Shown in pieces: positions 22,183-34,357 of a stretch of 64,000 nt of DNA. This DNA comes from Apostichopus japonicus. Its lineage: Eukaryota > Echinodermata > Holothuroidea > Aspidochirotida > Stichopodidae. Position numbers and translations under genes: made by a program. Positions within the stretch are counted from its first letter, which is position 1, and each line of letters begins with the position of its first letter. Under the pieces are notes generated by a model, which made no database searches, was not told where the DNA came from, and was given only the letters and a program-made list of their open reading frames with translations. The stretch spans positions 13,628,417 through 13,692,416 of the forward strand of contig NC_092571.1 of assembly GCF_037975245.1 (NCBI RefSeq), written 5' to 3'.

Positions 22183-24279
22183 ATAGGGCGGGAGCTTGGC
22201 CTCTCATGCCGTGTAATACAATTTTCTGCGCAAATTCGTTCCTTAGATCTGAAAACTATTAGAGTGGTCCCCTTAATTACGTACATCATATAGTTTTCTA
22301 TAACCAGTCTTGTTATGTTCCTCTTGTATATTTTCTGGCTCACTACAGCCTGTTTTGCATGGCTGTAGATGATAGGAACGGTAGACGGGGCGAGATCAAT
22401 TTTTGCATTCAAAGAAATTCCTCTTGATTCTCCTCTCTTATATGCCCTCTCTGGACTACTACTCTTTATGTTTCCTTTAACTTTCTCAGCAGCCCTAGTC
22501 ACCTCAATCAATTAGCATATTATTTGATCTACCCTGAATAATTTTATTCATTTGCATTTATCTATATGAATGTTCTCTCTCTGTAGTAAGTTTCTCTTTT
22601 ACAACAATCTTTTTTTTCAAAGTTGGTGAGCCAGTTGAACTTAATGGCTAGCCCGACAATACCCAAAACGTCTCTTAAAGCAAAATATGATCAGAAATGA
22701 TGATATAAGAAAAACATTGAACATCAAATGGTTGGCTATAGGGTTTTCTACAAATACTAACAATGATATTTTCAGAACCATGGGAACATTTACAAGCCCT
22801 TAACTATGATATATTATATACACTTGTAATTGTCAATATCAGTATTCTACTATAAGGATGGGTTTTAAATGTATATTATATATGAAATGCTATCATTTTC
22901 TCTTCTGTGATTATCTTGTAATGTGATACACTTAATTTGGAATGTTCTTTTCAATTCTTTTACATTTAACAATTAAATTATTTCTTTCTGTAGAGATAAA
23001 CCTTATGATAGTTTATATTCGATTAAATAATTATAACCTCAAGTGGATATTCATTGTTTCTTATTGAAACATTGTTTAATCTTGTAGAATAAATAATGTA
23101 GTGACTTCATTTTTTGATTGCAACAGTTTTAGGTAATTTAACTTGTTTTCGCAGGAAAGGTAATAAAGAGATCTATTCTCCTTCCGGGTTTTACTTTCAG
23201 AATTCAGAGCACACTCATTTGAAATACATTGAAAGTATTTTTTCTCAAGAATCGCATTGGAAATATTCACAAGTTAAATTGTGTTTATTACATGGTTAAT
23301 GGATAAATGCTTTATTACAATTGCAATGATTACTCTGTAAACGAACATAAACATTCACACAATGACAGTTGCGTATAAATAGAAACTGTTTAAATCAGCA
23401 TATGAACTCTCATAAATAGGTGTTATCGATTAACGAAGATGACACATGATTACATTAGGTGTCATTAATATTTTCACTTACCCAGGAAATAATATACTAT
23501 TAACGTTAAAGCAGTTTAACTTGACTTTCCCCTCTGTTACTGAATGATCGATAATTGTCTTTGTATTTTTCTCTCATATTCAATGTAAAAGTAAAAGCTT
23601 TCGTGGAGAACATGAGGCTGACGTTCATTAACATGCTTTCACCTGATTTCTTCATCAAACAAATCGAAAGTCCATTAAAAATAACACTATTGCTTGTGAA
23701 CCGCTTTTACATCACAGAGGTGTCTACAATACACACATAGTTCAATTAAATCAAAGGCAAATAACAGTAAAAATGATATTCTGAACCTTCATTAACGCCT
23801 GTTTCTCACTTTTAGCTAACACAGCTGTTTGGGCTAACCAACGGTAAAAACAAGATCCAAACATATACGTATCATTTGATACCACTTTACTGATTATATA
23901 AGTATTAAGTATTATCATATGATTTTAAATCAGTATGTGAACAATATTCAGAGGTTTGATTGACGCCTGTTTCTCACTCTCAGCTTACGCAGCTGTTTTG
24001 GATGATCAAAGGTACTTCATACACGTATTAGTTTACCTTTAGTAATGTTTCATCTGGTATAATAGTCTACGGGGACCTTAACTATGGAAATGCTATAAGG
24101 CAAGACACGATTAACTTTATAACACTAATGTATGTTTTGAAAATCCTATTACCAACGTTCACAAGGTGATAGTCACATCCAAGCCACTTATCTCATATAC
24201 TTTGATTCTAGATAGGCGTATTGATGACAGTTCCATGTGTACTCAATATTATAATATTCACTTAAAATGATTGTTTATT
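22183..24279. other. AT-rich spacer, left unit
   Basis: The part from about 22620 matches 55470-58100 of the right unit, where it is itself tandemly repeated. It includes the TACTTGTAATTGTC...CAGTATTCTAC segment and the CTTCCGGGTTTTACTTTC segment that recurs at 27810 and 62315. No gene seen. Confidence 0.4.
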
Positions 24280-25990
24280 AGTGGACCCCAATAGATCCCG
24301 CAACAACACTGAAGCCTTTCCATGATAGAACTTTTCCTTAACTTAACTTAACTTAAAATCAACGATATATAAATATTTCAGTTCAACATATATCCAACTG
24401 TTTTTAAGCTGTGCGTTAACGTTCCCGCAGACATATTCTGCAATTGTTATAGTTAAATGTTTAAGATTGTAAACCCCAAATCCTGCAGATACGAAGGACA
24501 AGTCCAAGTTTTATTACTCTGCTTGGTATCACTTACTATTGAATCCATGATTCATCAGTAAATTTTCGGGCAGATACGTCAGCGTATTGTTCAGCTCTAA
24601 TCAAAGTACTTAATGACAGTGAAATATATGGAAAGAGAAAGTCACATCATCCCATAACATTCATCATTCATCTTGACAAGAAAATCCATTCAGTGCCTTC
24701 GTAAAACGTTATCAGGAACATTTCGAAAAATAAACCAGGAAGACGGGAAGACTCCATATTGGATTATTCCAGTTTACAAAAATCTCCAAATGGCTTTATA
24801 CGTTGTACGTTAACTACCATGCCTTTCATAGCTTAAAGACTTTTCCATCGTACACAAAAGTACGGACAGATATTTCTCCGGTGTGCACACCTCGGTGACA
24901 TTCCACTCAAATGTAAGTACATCTTTATGATATTTATATGAAGAAGAAATATTAGAGAAGGCAATGCCAAATCATAAAACTTCGAATAAGAACAGGTTAA
25001 CCTGATAGTTGATCTATCTTCACTATAAAAATAACAATAAGTTCCCTTTGGAAAATGACGCGGAATAATATAGAAAATGTTAAATCATTACGTTGCAAGA
25101 TTTCGTCTCAATAAAATTCGACTGTATTTAGGCTGTGCGTTAACGATGTTGCCGCAAGTCTTTTTTTTAAACAATGGCCCGTTCCGTCAAAAGATTAGCA
25201 TTGAACTACCTAAATTCGTTTAATTATAATTTACGTACTATAAATATTAATATGGAAAGCAAAACTCATATACTACAACCAAAGAAAAAACTGTTGATCT
25301 GATAGTTGGTCCTCCTTGACAATAAAAATATAAAAAAAAATCAGGGAAATGTCGTTAGCAGTATTCTACTTGAAATGCATAACGCTTGAATCTATGATTC
25401 ACATCCCAAAACAGCTGATTGTACGCAACACTACGATCAGATTTGTCTCCGGTGTAAGTCATTCCCATGAGTTTCAACAAGAAAGGAACATTTCATTGTA
25501 CACAAAAGAACGAACAGATATGTAGCCGCTCTGTGATATCTCGGTGATGTTCAACTCTAATCTAAGTACTATATAATATTTATATATAACATATATAGAA
25601 AGACCAGGCCACACAATAGAAAGAAAGGCGAATAACAAGATATTGATCTCATAGTTGATCCATCTTGACAAAAGTACAATCATTATTCTCGAGAAAAAAG
25701 TGCATTTTCCTTTTAAAGTAGTTTAGAAGGTGTAGGTTTGAAAGAAACAAGAAAACATGATCATAATCACTGTGTGAGTATTCTTCCCTGAGCGTATAAT
25801 CTTTGAATCAAAGATACATCTCCGAGAAATCAGTCAATTGTACGCAACACAACGATCAGATTTGTCTCCGGTGTAAGTCATCCCTATTAGTTTCAACACT
25901 GATCTAAGTACTATATAATATTTTTATGAAAACGAAATATTTGTAAAGGGGAAGTGATATCTACAGCCAAACAACGTATTATAGATTTTT
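24280..25990 (-). pseudogene. Cluster of decayed Ig V exons, left unit
   Basis: On the minus strand, several blocks (about 24480-24690, 24860-25060, 25450-25690, 25850-25985) carry pieces of the V exon: a SVRSFVYN-like strand, an ELNITE-like segment matching NFTEL, then AATATTTATATGAA..., then the GTTGATCCATCTTGACA segment that codes the DG.T start in intact members. Stops and deletions break all of them. The right unit has the same cluster at about 58430-59950. Confidence 0.5.
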
Positions 25991-26206
25991 AGGTGCGTTA
26001 AGAACAGAGAAATAATTATGTTGTCCCGTTTTCTAGTAAATTACTCTGGATAATGAACGCCAAAATACATAAAATAGCATTAATCATCTATTCCTGTTAA
26101 TTAGTGATACATATACACAAGGCATACTTTGAATGAACGTTTATGTAGTTACAATCATAGTAGAACTATTTTTTACTGTAGATGTATAACGTATAACTGT
26201 GCTTAC

Positions 26207-26291
26207 CTGTAGACATATACGATGGCTATCACAGAGAGGACGAGTATTATGGCAATTACGATCATCACCACCGTCATTATGTTCTTCGTGT
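26207..26291 (-). CDS. Transmembrane exon (85 nt), left unit
   Basis: The minus strand reads TTTCTGCAG, then an 85-nt open exon, then CTACAG|GTAAGC: consensus acceptor and donor. Entered in phase 1, it encodes a short polar lead (DTKN) and a long run of I, V, L, M and A residues ending IVYVYR, a typical single membrane-spanning helix with a basic stop-transfer residue. The C-domain Ig exons end in phase 1, so they splice into it in frame. The nearest upstream Ig exon on this strand is 30822. It turns the Ig family into type I receptors. The cytoplasmic exons are not identified. Confidence 0.7.
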
Positions 26292-26507
26292 CTGCAGAAA
26301 TGACAGTAAAATGCACAAATATATTAATATTAACAACCAAACTACGTAAGTCGATTAACTTCACCGCACTCGGGTGCATGTTAGTGTAATTTTAACATGA
26401 CATACATATGTACTAACTTTTAATATGTTATACATTTGGAAATTTGGCTTAGATACAAGATTTCGTCGAATTGATTTTTTGTTTTTGCACCAATTAAAAA
26501 TTGCCCA

Positions 26508-27372
26508 ATGTTTTTCGCGCCTGCCCCTCGTCGTATGTAGCAAAGGCGAAACGCGACGAGCAGCCGGCAATGGGATATGCTCTACTTCCAGTTACAAAGG
26601 GTTCTAGACAGGGTAAAAAGGTGGAGGTCCCGGTGCCCCCTGTGTATCCCTTGTTGATACTGATCCCTTATCGAACCCCGCAGATCACCCTACTGTCACT
26701 CGCTTCCCGTAACTCCTCCGACAGACGAACAGTGACTCGGTCTCTTTGAAATCGTGTCCTGGTTTGATGAGGTCGGAAGCCCTCTCTGAAGAGGTCGGCT
26801 TCATGTGATTCCGTTGAGGAATTATGTAACAGAACCCGCGTAAAATGGTTGGAGTCCTCTTTATAGTCAAATGTTTTACTTCATTTGGTCTGGTAAAACA
26901 GAACTTTTTAAAAGGGTGGTTTTATATCAGACTTTCGTCACTGGGGATTTGGGTGTAGTTTATTTGCCCAGCAAACAGCAAACTATCCACTAAGGCAACT
27001 GTTCGTAGCAGTAGAAAATGAAGGTCTGCCATATTCGTATTTTTGCAGATTTTGGGGTGGCTTATATGTGCATCGTTGGGTTCCAAATATGTTAGGGAAC
27101 TCGGCGTACTACGTTCGTTGTGGTGTTATTGTTAGCATCACTGAAGCATTGCATTACCAATAGCTTTCTGTGGATTTGTCTCGGCCTTCTAATATTCAGA
27201 AGATCATATTAGAACAAGCTGTTTGACCGAGCTGTCCGCACAGAATCGTCATCCGACCGATGTATTGTGATCTGTACATTCTAGGTTACAAGGCTTTTTC
27301 GGACATGATTACTGGTGACCGATCATTGATCAGTGACGTTTCGGATTCCGCTTAGCGCATTACTTAAAAGCA
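26508..27372 (+). mobile_element. Old, diverged Tx1 LINE with large internal deletion (left unit)
   Basis: It starts in ORF1 at a zinc-knuckle remnant (VFRACPSSYVAKAKR), passes through the C-terminal tail, then jumps to the ORF2 C-terminus (FIWSGKTELFKRVVLYQ, GDLGVVYLPSKQ, YFCRFWGG) and ends with a tail-like GGATTCCGCTTAGCGCATTA. The same deletion structure is at 60963-61880, so the element predates the unit duplication. It belongs to a different subfamily from copies A-C. Confidence 0.65.
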
Positions 27373-28117
27373 CCGGCAAATAACATAGCAATATGTTGAC
27401 TTGTTTGTATGCGGTCCGTCAAATCGATGAAAGCTACAACCGACGATGTCTGGTTAAAGAAAATAAAATACATAAAAATGATTGAATTTTGGTATAAATG
27501 GCACACCGAGGGTTGAAATGTTAAATAACAAAAGTGAATTCGTTTGCTGTTCTACCTGGAATGTGTTAAAAGAACCCCTTCAAAGAAAAATCTCTGTTTG
27601 TCCGATACAATTGTCAATCACTTAATTGATCATAAACGGAAAATAAAAACATCGTGTTTTTGTTTCGTTGTTTATCATTGTTTGACCTTGTAGTAATAAG
27701 AAACAATCAATGAATGAAGTAATTTCCTCCTCGAATAAAAAAAAAACCATTCAACTTGTTTGCCTGTATGTAGGAAAAACAGAAAAATTATGAAAGAGAA
27801 GTACACTTCCGGGTTTTACTTTAACAATTCAAAGCATAACAAGCTCCAAGACGTTGGAATTACATTATCTCACGAATGGCATTAATAAAGATTCTTTAAG
27901 AAAAGTATAGTGGATTAACTTCTGTTGAAATGCTTTTAGAAGTTTTGACAAATGAAACCTTCTAATCGATACGATACAATACAATTTTGAAAACTTTCTT
28001 TGGATTTTTGTTGGACCTTATAGTGTTCAATAAGAATATTAATGTGGTGATTGCATTCATTGATCGATTAGCATTAAACTTACTTTCGTGAACAATTTAC
28101 TAGTTATAGGAAAAATA
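27373..28117. other. Spacer, left unit
   Basis: Matches 61881-62630 closely, including CACTTCCGGGTTTTACTTTA and CTCACGAATGGCATTAATA. No gene seen. Confidence 0.4.
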
Positions 28118-28122
28118 GCTAG

Positions 28123-29470
28123 CAGGGGCGTATCCAGGGGGGGGCGCAACAGGCGCGCGCCCCCCCTATTGGCCGTCACCAAAAAAAAAAAAAAAAAAGT
28201 TTAGCAAAAAAAAAAAAAAAAAAAAAATGATGACGACCTTTGTGTGAGATGTCGGTGATCGCTCAACCCCCCCCCCCCCCGCTCCCGTATGCTTTATTTT
28301 TTGTTTGCCAAAAAAGGTTCTGGCGAAGTTCGGCGGCATAATAGTTTTAGAAACATAGATGGTAATTGTGTTTGTATTATCACTATAAACACTAAATGAC
28401 ATGCCAGCCATACTAAATTGTGCATTTTGTGTCCATATTTACTGGAAATGTTGCTTTTTATTAAGGTCGAAAAATGGATCACATATGGCCATGGGCGGCG
28501 ATCCTGGGTGGAGGGGGGATATATCCCCCATGAAAATGGGTGGAGGGGATGTAATGCACCATATCCCCCCCTCCCCACCAAATGCCAGGGATAAGAATAT
28601 TTTCATGCCTACATTTATGCATCTTCGTTAATGTACGGCTCTTTTTTAGCTTCATTTCTCGCCTACCATAAACGCAGTGCGATCTTTTCAAATAAAGCGT
28701 CTTTATAAAGCAAAAATAGTTTACTGTAGGCTTCATTGGCCCTATAACAACAAAATGTATTATTGCGCCCACGGTATTGATATAGTACATATATGCACCC
28801 TCATAGTATTCATATAGGCCCTATAGTAGGCCTACACACGTACATGTTCCCTCGAACAGCTGAGAATCTCATGTAACCAGGGTAATGCTTAATACACGTT
28901 TCACCTGGATGCCATAGCAATCGGTACCTAGGAATGTGACTATGTGTAATTGTGTATTGCATGTGTATAGGCCTATAATAGCCTGCATGAGGCCATTTTC
29001 TTCATCGAATAATATAACAGAGCTCTCGAACATTCTAACGTTGCGCCTGAAACAAGATTGACAGGGGCAATTTTCCCAAAATAACACCCGAAATTAAAAA
29101 AAAAAGTATTTTGAATCCTGATTATGAGATATTTCGGACATGACATCCCTATTTTAAAGTTGGGTATATGCCGCTTGGAAACCTCGGGAAGTGCCGTTTC
29201 CGGCCATCTAGAGGGTTTGTTAATCCCAAAATTTTCTTGTACGCTTCGCGCCAACTCATGGTGGCGCTACGCTTAGATAGTCAACAAGGTCATATCCCCC
29301 CCCCCCCACTCGGAAGTACGGATCGCCGCCCATGCATATGACACCATTTTGCATTTCAGCCCTTCTTTGAAAGCAAAAATTGTACAACCCTCCCCTTAGA
29401 CCCATCCCCCAGGACGGCGATCATTCATGCCTGGCGCCCCCCCTATTGGAAAATCCTGGATACGCCCCTG
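28123..29470. mobile_element. hAT-like non-autonomous element (1348 bp, 5-bp duplication)
   Basis: Termini CAGGGGCGTATCCAGG and CCTGGATACGCCCCTG are perfect 16-bp inverted repeats flanked by GCTAG (28118-28122, 29471-29475). The right unit at 62632 keeps the empty site (AATAGCTAGCAATA). The interior has A and C homopolymers and no transposase. A block near 29177-29285 is shared with the element at 11101-11914. The CAGGGGCG terminus is typical of hAT, and the 5-bp duplication points to a 5-bp-duplication hAT subgroup. Confidence 0.75.
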
Positions 29471-29475
29471 GCTAG

Positions 29476-30107
29476 CAATAATTTTACTTTATAGTTTTCA
29501 TGTATAGTTAACTATAAGATAGTAAAATTTGCCTACTACCTTCAAACGAATGAAAAATCAGCATATAAAACGTCCGCATAACGTCCGAAATAAGTGTTTC
29601 GAGTGAAAATGAGATACCAAATCTTATTTCTTTAAAATAGTACTCGCACTTTTTTAAAACAACTTAATTATTATTTACACCAAATTTTCCTGACTCCCTT
29701 CGATTGGAAAAGGTAGCTTGTGTGAGCTAGATGGAGGTTTTTATTGATTCTCGTTATAAGTGGAACTAAAATAAATGAGGTTATTTCTGTTTTGAGAACA
29801 TCAAAAACCATGGATCTGTCTGTCTAAATCACGTCAAAATAATATTAAACAAAATATGACTTGTTAGGATAAATAAAAATTAAACCCTGTCTGTTCATTT
29901 TCTGATGATCCTATGTTAGCTAGATTAACGAAATAGTAGACTAAAACTTTGATGATCTTCCAGGCAAGATTAGAGCATGTTGCGTAGTTACATAATGATA
30001 AGGTCACATGAGATGTAGTTTCCTAATACTGCATTGCTAAAGAAACTGTTAGATGTGCTGCAGTGATAGTACTTGAGATGACAGTGCCATGGATTCACAA
30101 CAAACCC
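29476..30107. other. Spacer, left unit
   Basis: Matches 62640-63260 almost throughout. No gene seen. Confidence 0.4.
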
Positions 30108-30118
30108 ATGAGATCATT

Positions 30119-30208
30119 CTGACAAACGAAACTAAGGTCTAGCGAGCCAAAAAAACATGCGCCCGCCGACCTGCAGAGACAAAACGCCCAACCCCCCCCC
30201 ACTGAAAC
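30119..30208 (-). mobile_element. 90-bp Tx1 LINE fragment truncated at both ends, with 11-bp duplication
   Basis: Minus-strand LINE 3' UTR sequence (CTGACAAACGAAACTAAGG to CACTGAAAC), flanked by ATGAGATCATT at 30108-30118 and 30209-30219. The right unit keeps the empty site at 63488-63498. The 3' hairpin tail of the LINE is absent, so copying started internally. Confidence 0.75.
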
Positions 30209-30219
30209 ATGAGATCATT

Positions 30220-30821
30220 ACGTCTTGCCCCCCCCCCCTCCTCACAGGAACTGTTAGGTCACAACCACGTTTTTCATTTCACGTCATGAGAATTACCATC
30301 AAGCTTCTATACAGTCTTATATTTTAAATCCAACTATGAATCCTAGGATGCCGTCTTTCATTACAATTTTGGGGTACGCAATGAAACCACACTGAAAAAA
30401 AAAATTCTCCAGATTATGCAATTTGTAACATTGGAATACCAATAATTTGTTTAGCTTTTGTTCCCCTAAACCTTAACAGTATTTAATATATATACGTTGT
30501 ACGTGTTTCTGTACGTTTAGTTGAACGATTGCAAATAATATGTACAACAAAGTAAGGTTGCATCTTGAATGAGTTTCACAAATGTGGTGACTCAGGAACG
30601 GGACCTCTTCGTCTATCCAACAATACCTAAGGTCAGAGAAACTGGAGAAATGAAAACACGAGTAACAAATATTTATTACAGCTTTATACTTTAGTATGTT
30701 TCATAAACTATTTTGTTTGTATTGTTCTCTTTAGTATTTGGAAAGTGGGTTAAGATATTGTCTGCCAGCAATGTTCTTACAAGCTTCATAATATACAAAT
30801 ATCATAAGAGTGATGACTAAC
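30220..30821. other. Spacer before the C-domain exon
   Basis: Matches 63499-63999 up to the window end. In gene orientation this is the intron between the C exon (30822) and the TM exon (26207). No gene seen. Confidence 0.4.
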
Positions 30822-31341
30822 CTTGATCGGTTCTAGAGATTTTAAATTCACATCTGTCATCGTACTGTGATGTAGAAAGGGACTCCAACGGTTCATGAGT
30901 AGCGATGCATCCAACAATTGAGTTCTTATCACAAGAAGTAACGTACACTGAAAGCTCTTTAGTTCCGTTATTATCTGTGTAATATTTCTGATAATCACAG
31001 CCCTCGGGTTTGATTACTTCCAGATTTATCGGTGGATACCCGCCAGTTATTGAACAAGATAGGACGACGTGGTATGATGTAGATGGAGATGAGGAGGGGC
31101 CTTCACAAACCAGAGTTGTAGGAGGCTGATAGACTGTAAAGAATTGATATATGTAAATGTAATGAGTGAGTATACGGGAGTTATCATCAGTCAATGATAG
31201 ACGATAAAGTACAAACATCGTCTCGTTGAAGGTTGAAGATGGAGTAAGTGAAATTAGCCTTTGTAACTCAAGGAAAGTAGCACGAGTAATCCTCATAAAC
31301 TTAAGTAAATGTTTATAGATAGAGAAAATTTCCTTCTTCAC
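30822..31341 (-). pseudogene. Ig C-domain exon with degraded V remnant
   Basis: The part 30822-31133 is a clean C-like Ig exon of 312 nt: acceptor TTCTTTACAG, phase 1 at both ends, donor AG|GTTAGTC. It encodes VYQPPTTLVCEGPSS, VVLSCSI, GCDYQKYYTDNNG, VTSCDKNSIVGCIATHE and RCEFKIS. Upstream (31134-31341) only scraps of a V domain remain, without signal peptide or first cysteines, and the frame there is scrambled. The C exon may still be used, spliced from an upstream V exon. It is the nearest Ig exon before the TM exon at 26207. Confidence 0.65.
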
Positions 31342-32497
31342 CTTTATTATACAAGAAATGACATTGCCAATTAAAAATTGCCGACATAATGGGGGCTAGA
31401 AATGAAGTATAGCAATATTACGTTAAATCATAATATTTAAGTGGTGCACTCGTATCATAAAATACAAGGACTTAATGTAAAGAATGTAAAGAAAACTGGT
31501 GATGCTCTCGCATGCAATAGGATACTTAACATGACTCCGTGAGCATTCTACCTTAATTTTTATCAGCTATGAATAATTCACGAATGCTTCCACAATGTGA
31601 CGTTACAATGTAGACATACACCTACGCCTCGTCAAATGCATGACTAAGTTAAATATATTTCATCTAAAGCATTAAGCAAAAGTATTACTATAGTAATATA
31701 CTATAATAGAATATCCTGTTTACATATATAAAATCAATTATATTATATTTATCGAATTTTTGAGATGCCACAAAAACAAGATTAGAAGACACAGAAGCTA
31801 TCCTTAATAAATGTGCACAGACTGAGGGAGTAATACTGTACTTAATGTATTAATAATCTTGTTACGAGTTCAATTATTGAAATACGAACATGTTGTAAGG
31901 CAAGACAAGACGTTAAAATGTAAAAACCCATAGTTACATCCGAACTACTTGTACTTGTTTGTAGACATGTTCATTGATGGCTATCGCCATCGGTAAAAGT
32001 ATATTAAAAAGTAAAAAATGGCAAATCAGACCTTGTTATGAACTGCATGGACTGCTTTTTTCTAAGTTTTTTTTTATTCGTTTAAAGTGATAGTGTGTGC
32101 CGTAAATTTAAAAACTACTAGCCCTACCGACGGAGAAATTATTCAAAATATGATACCAAAATTATCAGTATCCCACGAAATTTCTTTGTTTTTCTCCATA
32201 AATTAAGAAAGAACTGGAAATATCAATGAAATTTGGTATGATAAAACATAAATCAATATCATCTCACAAAGTTGCTTTACGGAGTACTAAGCGTTTTATG
32301 ATTGCTAACTGCATTCTTTTGTTCCGTTCGGTTACAACAATTTACTTGGCCAATATTTCCGGTATTTTATCCAGCCAACTCCTCCCTGTTCATACAAAGT
32401 ATGTGTTTTGCCACTTAAATCAGACGAGATATGAAAATGGTAAGACACCGGTGACCTAGAACGCTGGTTGCAGATATCAGATAACGGTATGGCTTAC
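31342..32497. other. Spacer between Ig members
   Basis: AT-rich intergenic or intronic sequence. There is a local match to the spacer after other V+C members (near 31500-31560, the GATGCTCTCGCAT...CGTGAGCATTCTACCTT segment). No gene seen. Confidence 0.35.
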
Positions 32498-33273
32498 CAG
32501 GATATGTCTTTGGAACTTCCCAAGCACAACTATCAGGGAAACCTGTGATGGACATGAAGCCCAAGTGTCCCTGGGTAGCAAAACAGCCCACTGTTGAATT
32601 ACCACTACACGAGGTAATATAAATCTTTAACACATTATCTTTACCTTCACGTGAATAATGCTTCTTAAAACTACAGTCATTTGGTTCAATAACGTGCAAG
32701 TCTACAACTGGATATGCGTCTGGAATGGAAAATGTCAGTTCAAATTTATAGTCATTATTCGGATGTAGAAAAAGATTTTTCCTTTCACAGAGGAGAGGTG
32801 AAGGAGAATGATAAATGGTGAACAGACGGTATGTCGAACGAGAAGTATGTTATAGTAATCATCGAGCAATGACACATGGTAGGTTCCAGCATCTTCTGGT
32901 TGGTGGTTTAGGATTGAAAAATCAAAATCATGAAAGTACGATGGATAATCTCCGTGTGAGTATTCTATTTGAAATAAATAACGATTGACTGTGTGATTAT
33001 CATCCGACCAGAACAGCCCAGTGTAGGCAAAAGTACGGGTGGATGTTTCTCCGGTGTGGGCCATCTCAGTGAAGTTCAACTCTAATCAAAACATAATTAT
33101 ATATTTATATGAAAATGAAAAATCTCGAAAGACAAAGTCACACCCTACAACAGAACAACAGTCTGTCGAGTTGGTAGTTGATCTTGAACATTGAAATCAC
33201 AATCGGTACACTCGGAAAAAGACATTAACTGCAACATGAAGAAGAACAAATCAGAAAAATGTAAAATCTCCAT
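32498..33273 (-). pseudogene. Ig V+C exon with two frameshifts
   Basis: The ATG at 33273 opens a signal peptide (MEILHFSDLFFFMLQL). The cysteine-rich start is shifted out of frame near 33170. The V domain is then open (NFTEMAHTGETS, NRYLFQIEYSHGD, FSILNHQPEDAGTYHVSL). A second frameshift lies near 32835. The C domain follows (IEPNDCSFKKHY, ITSCSGNSTVGCFATQG) to a phase-1 donor, CCTG|GTAAGCC. The acceptor-like TTTACAG seen before the C domain in three other members is absent here. It is probably inactive, unless the shifts are assembly errors. Confidence 0.6.
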
Positions 33274-34216
33274 TTTTAAAGAGTTCTTATCTTTACAATC
33301 TTTACGCTGTACGTTATAACCATCGTTGATTAGCTCTGCAGTTTAGTCTCCTTACGAAACCAATAGTAGACAGTGGGTATTCTTCAAGCGATTAAGGTTC
33401 GTGCGCAAGCTCGGAAGCATTCACAACATGTATTATCACTATAGCCACGCGTCTAAGATCTCTGATACTAAAATAGTAAAATAAAATATATCAAACAGTT
33501 TTTTCAATGAAATTATATAAATTTCCTTTCTTTGTTGATAGCGCTGTGTCGACTATAAATTTGGAAGAACAACGTATTCGTCCGAGCCTCTTTCGTTAAC
33601 ATGAAGGTTGCTTGATGTGAAGTGGTTGGTAGTTGTAGTAACTATGACAGATTCCAACAAGGATGGCATCTTACTTACAAACATTTGCCACAATTTCTTG
33701 AACATCCGGGTTCTTATCATACATGACAGCAGATTATTTCCATTACATTTGACTTTTACACTGACGTCCTCTGCAAATATAATTGCACAATCATGAACAT
33801 AGTATCAATTTCCATCAGCTCAAGATAAACTTCCATGAAAATGATGGTGTTTTACTCTGTTAAAGTTTGTAATTTCTACTACAAATGGTGAGAATAGGCG
33901 TAAGGGGTGGGTGATACAATGCGAAAACAGAACGGTGAGCATAGTGAGCAGTAAAAGCACGTGTTTGGGAATTGGAGCGAACAAAATAATTCAACTAATC
34001 TTAAATGTTTTCTTCACTCCCCACTTATTGAACAAGAATAATGGGTTTTAATTTGTCTATCGAATTTAGCTTTACAGAAAACAGATGTGGTTAATACTTA
34101 TAACATTAATATTTCTAGATTGAATTACTGACAAGGAACATAATTTAAAGGGTTCCCGGACAAATCCCCCCGGGACGATCCCCTTCCTCGGAAATCTCGA
34201 CGATTGATTGATAGCC
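33274..34216. other. Upstream flank of the frameshifted V+C member
   Basis: No gene recognised. It probably includes the promoter region of the member ending at 33273. Confidence 0.35.
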
Positions 34217-34357
34217 GATGTAGGCGGGGTTTAGGCTGTTAGTCCAGTAAAAATGAGGGTGAACCTAGAACTAACTGCAACAGAAGATTCCATTTTTCAT
34301 ATTGTTGTTGTGTCCCCACTGAAGCATTTAAAGAAATTGTTCGAAGCCCCGCCTACT
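34217..34357. repeat. Short inverted-repeat pair, possible MITE
   Basis: GTAGGCGGGGTTT near 34220 and AAGCCCCGCCTAC near 34347 form inverted ends about 140 bp apart. No target duplication could be fixed and no second copy is seen in this window. Confidence 0.3.

Noticed and set aside
28179-28228. A-rich runs as a retrogene poly(A) tail
   Set aside because: They lie inside the hAT-like element near its left end, without any adjacent coding sequence or separate target duplication.
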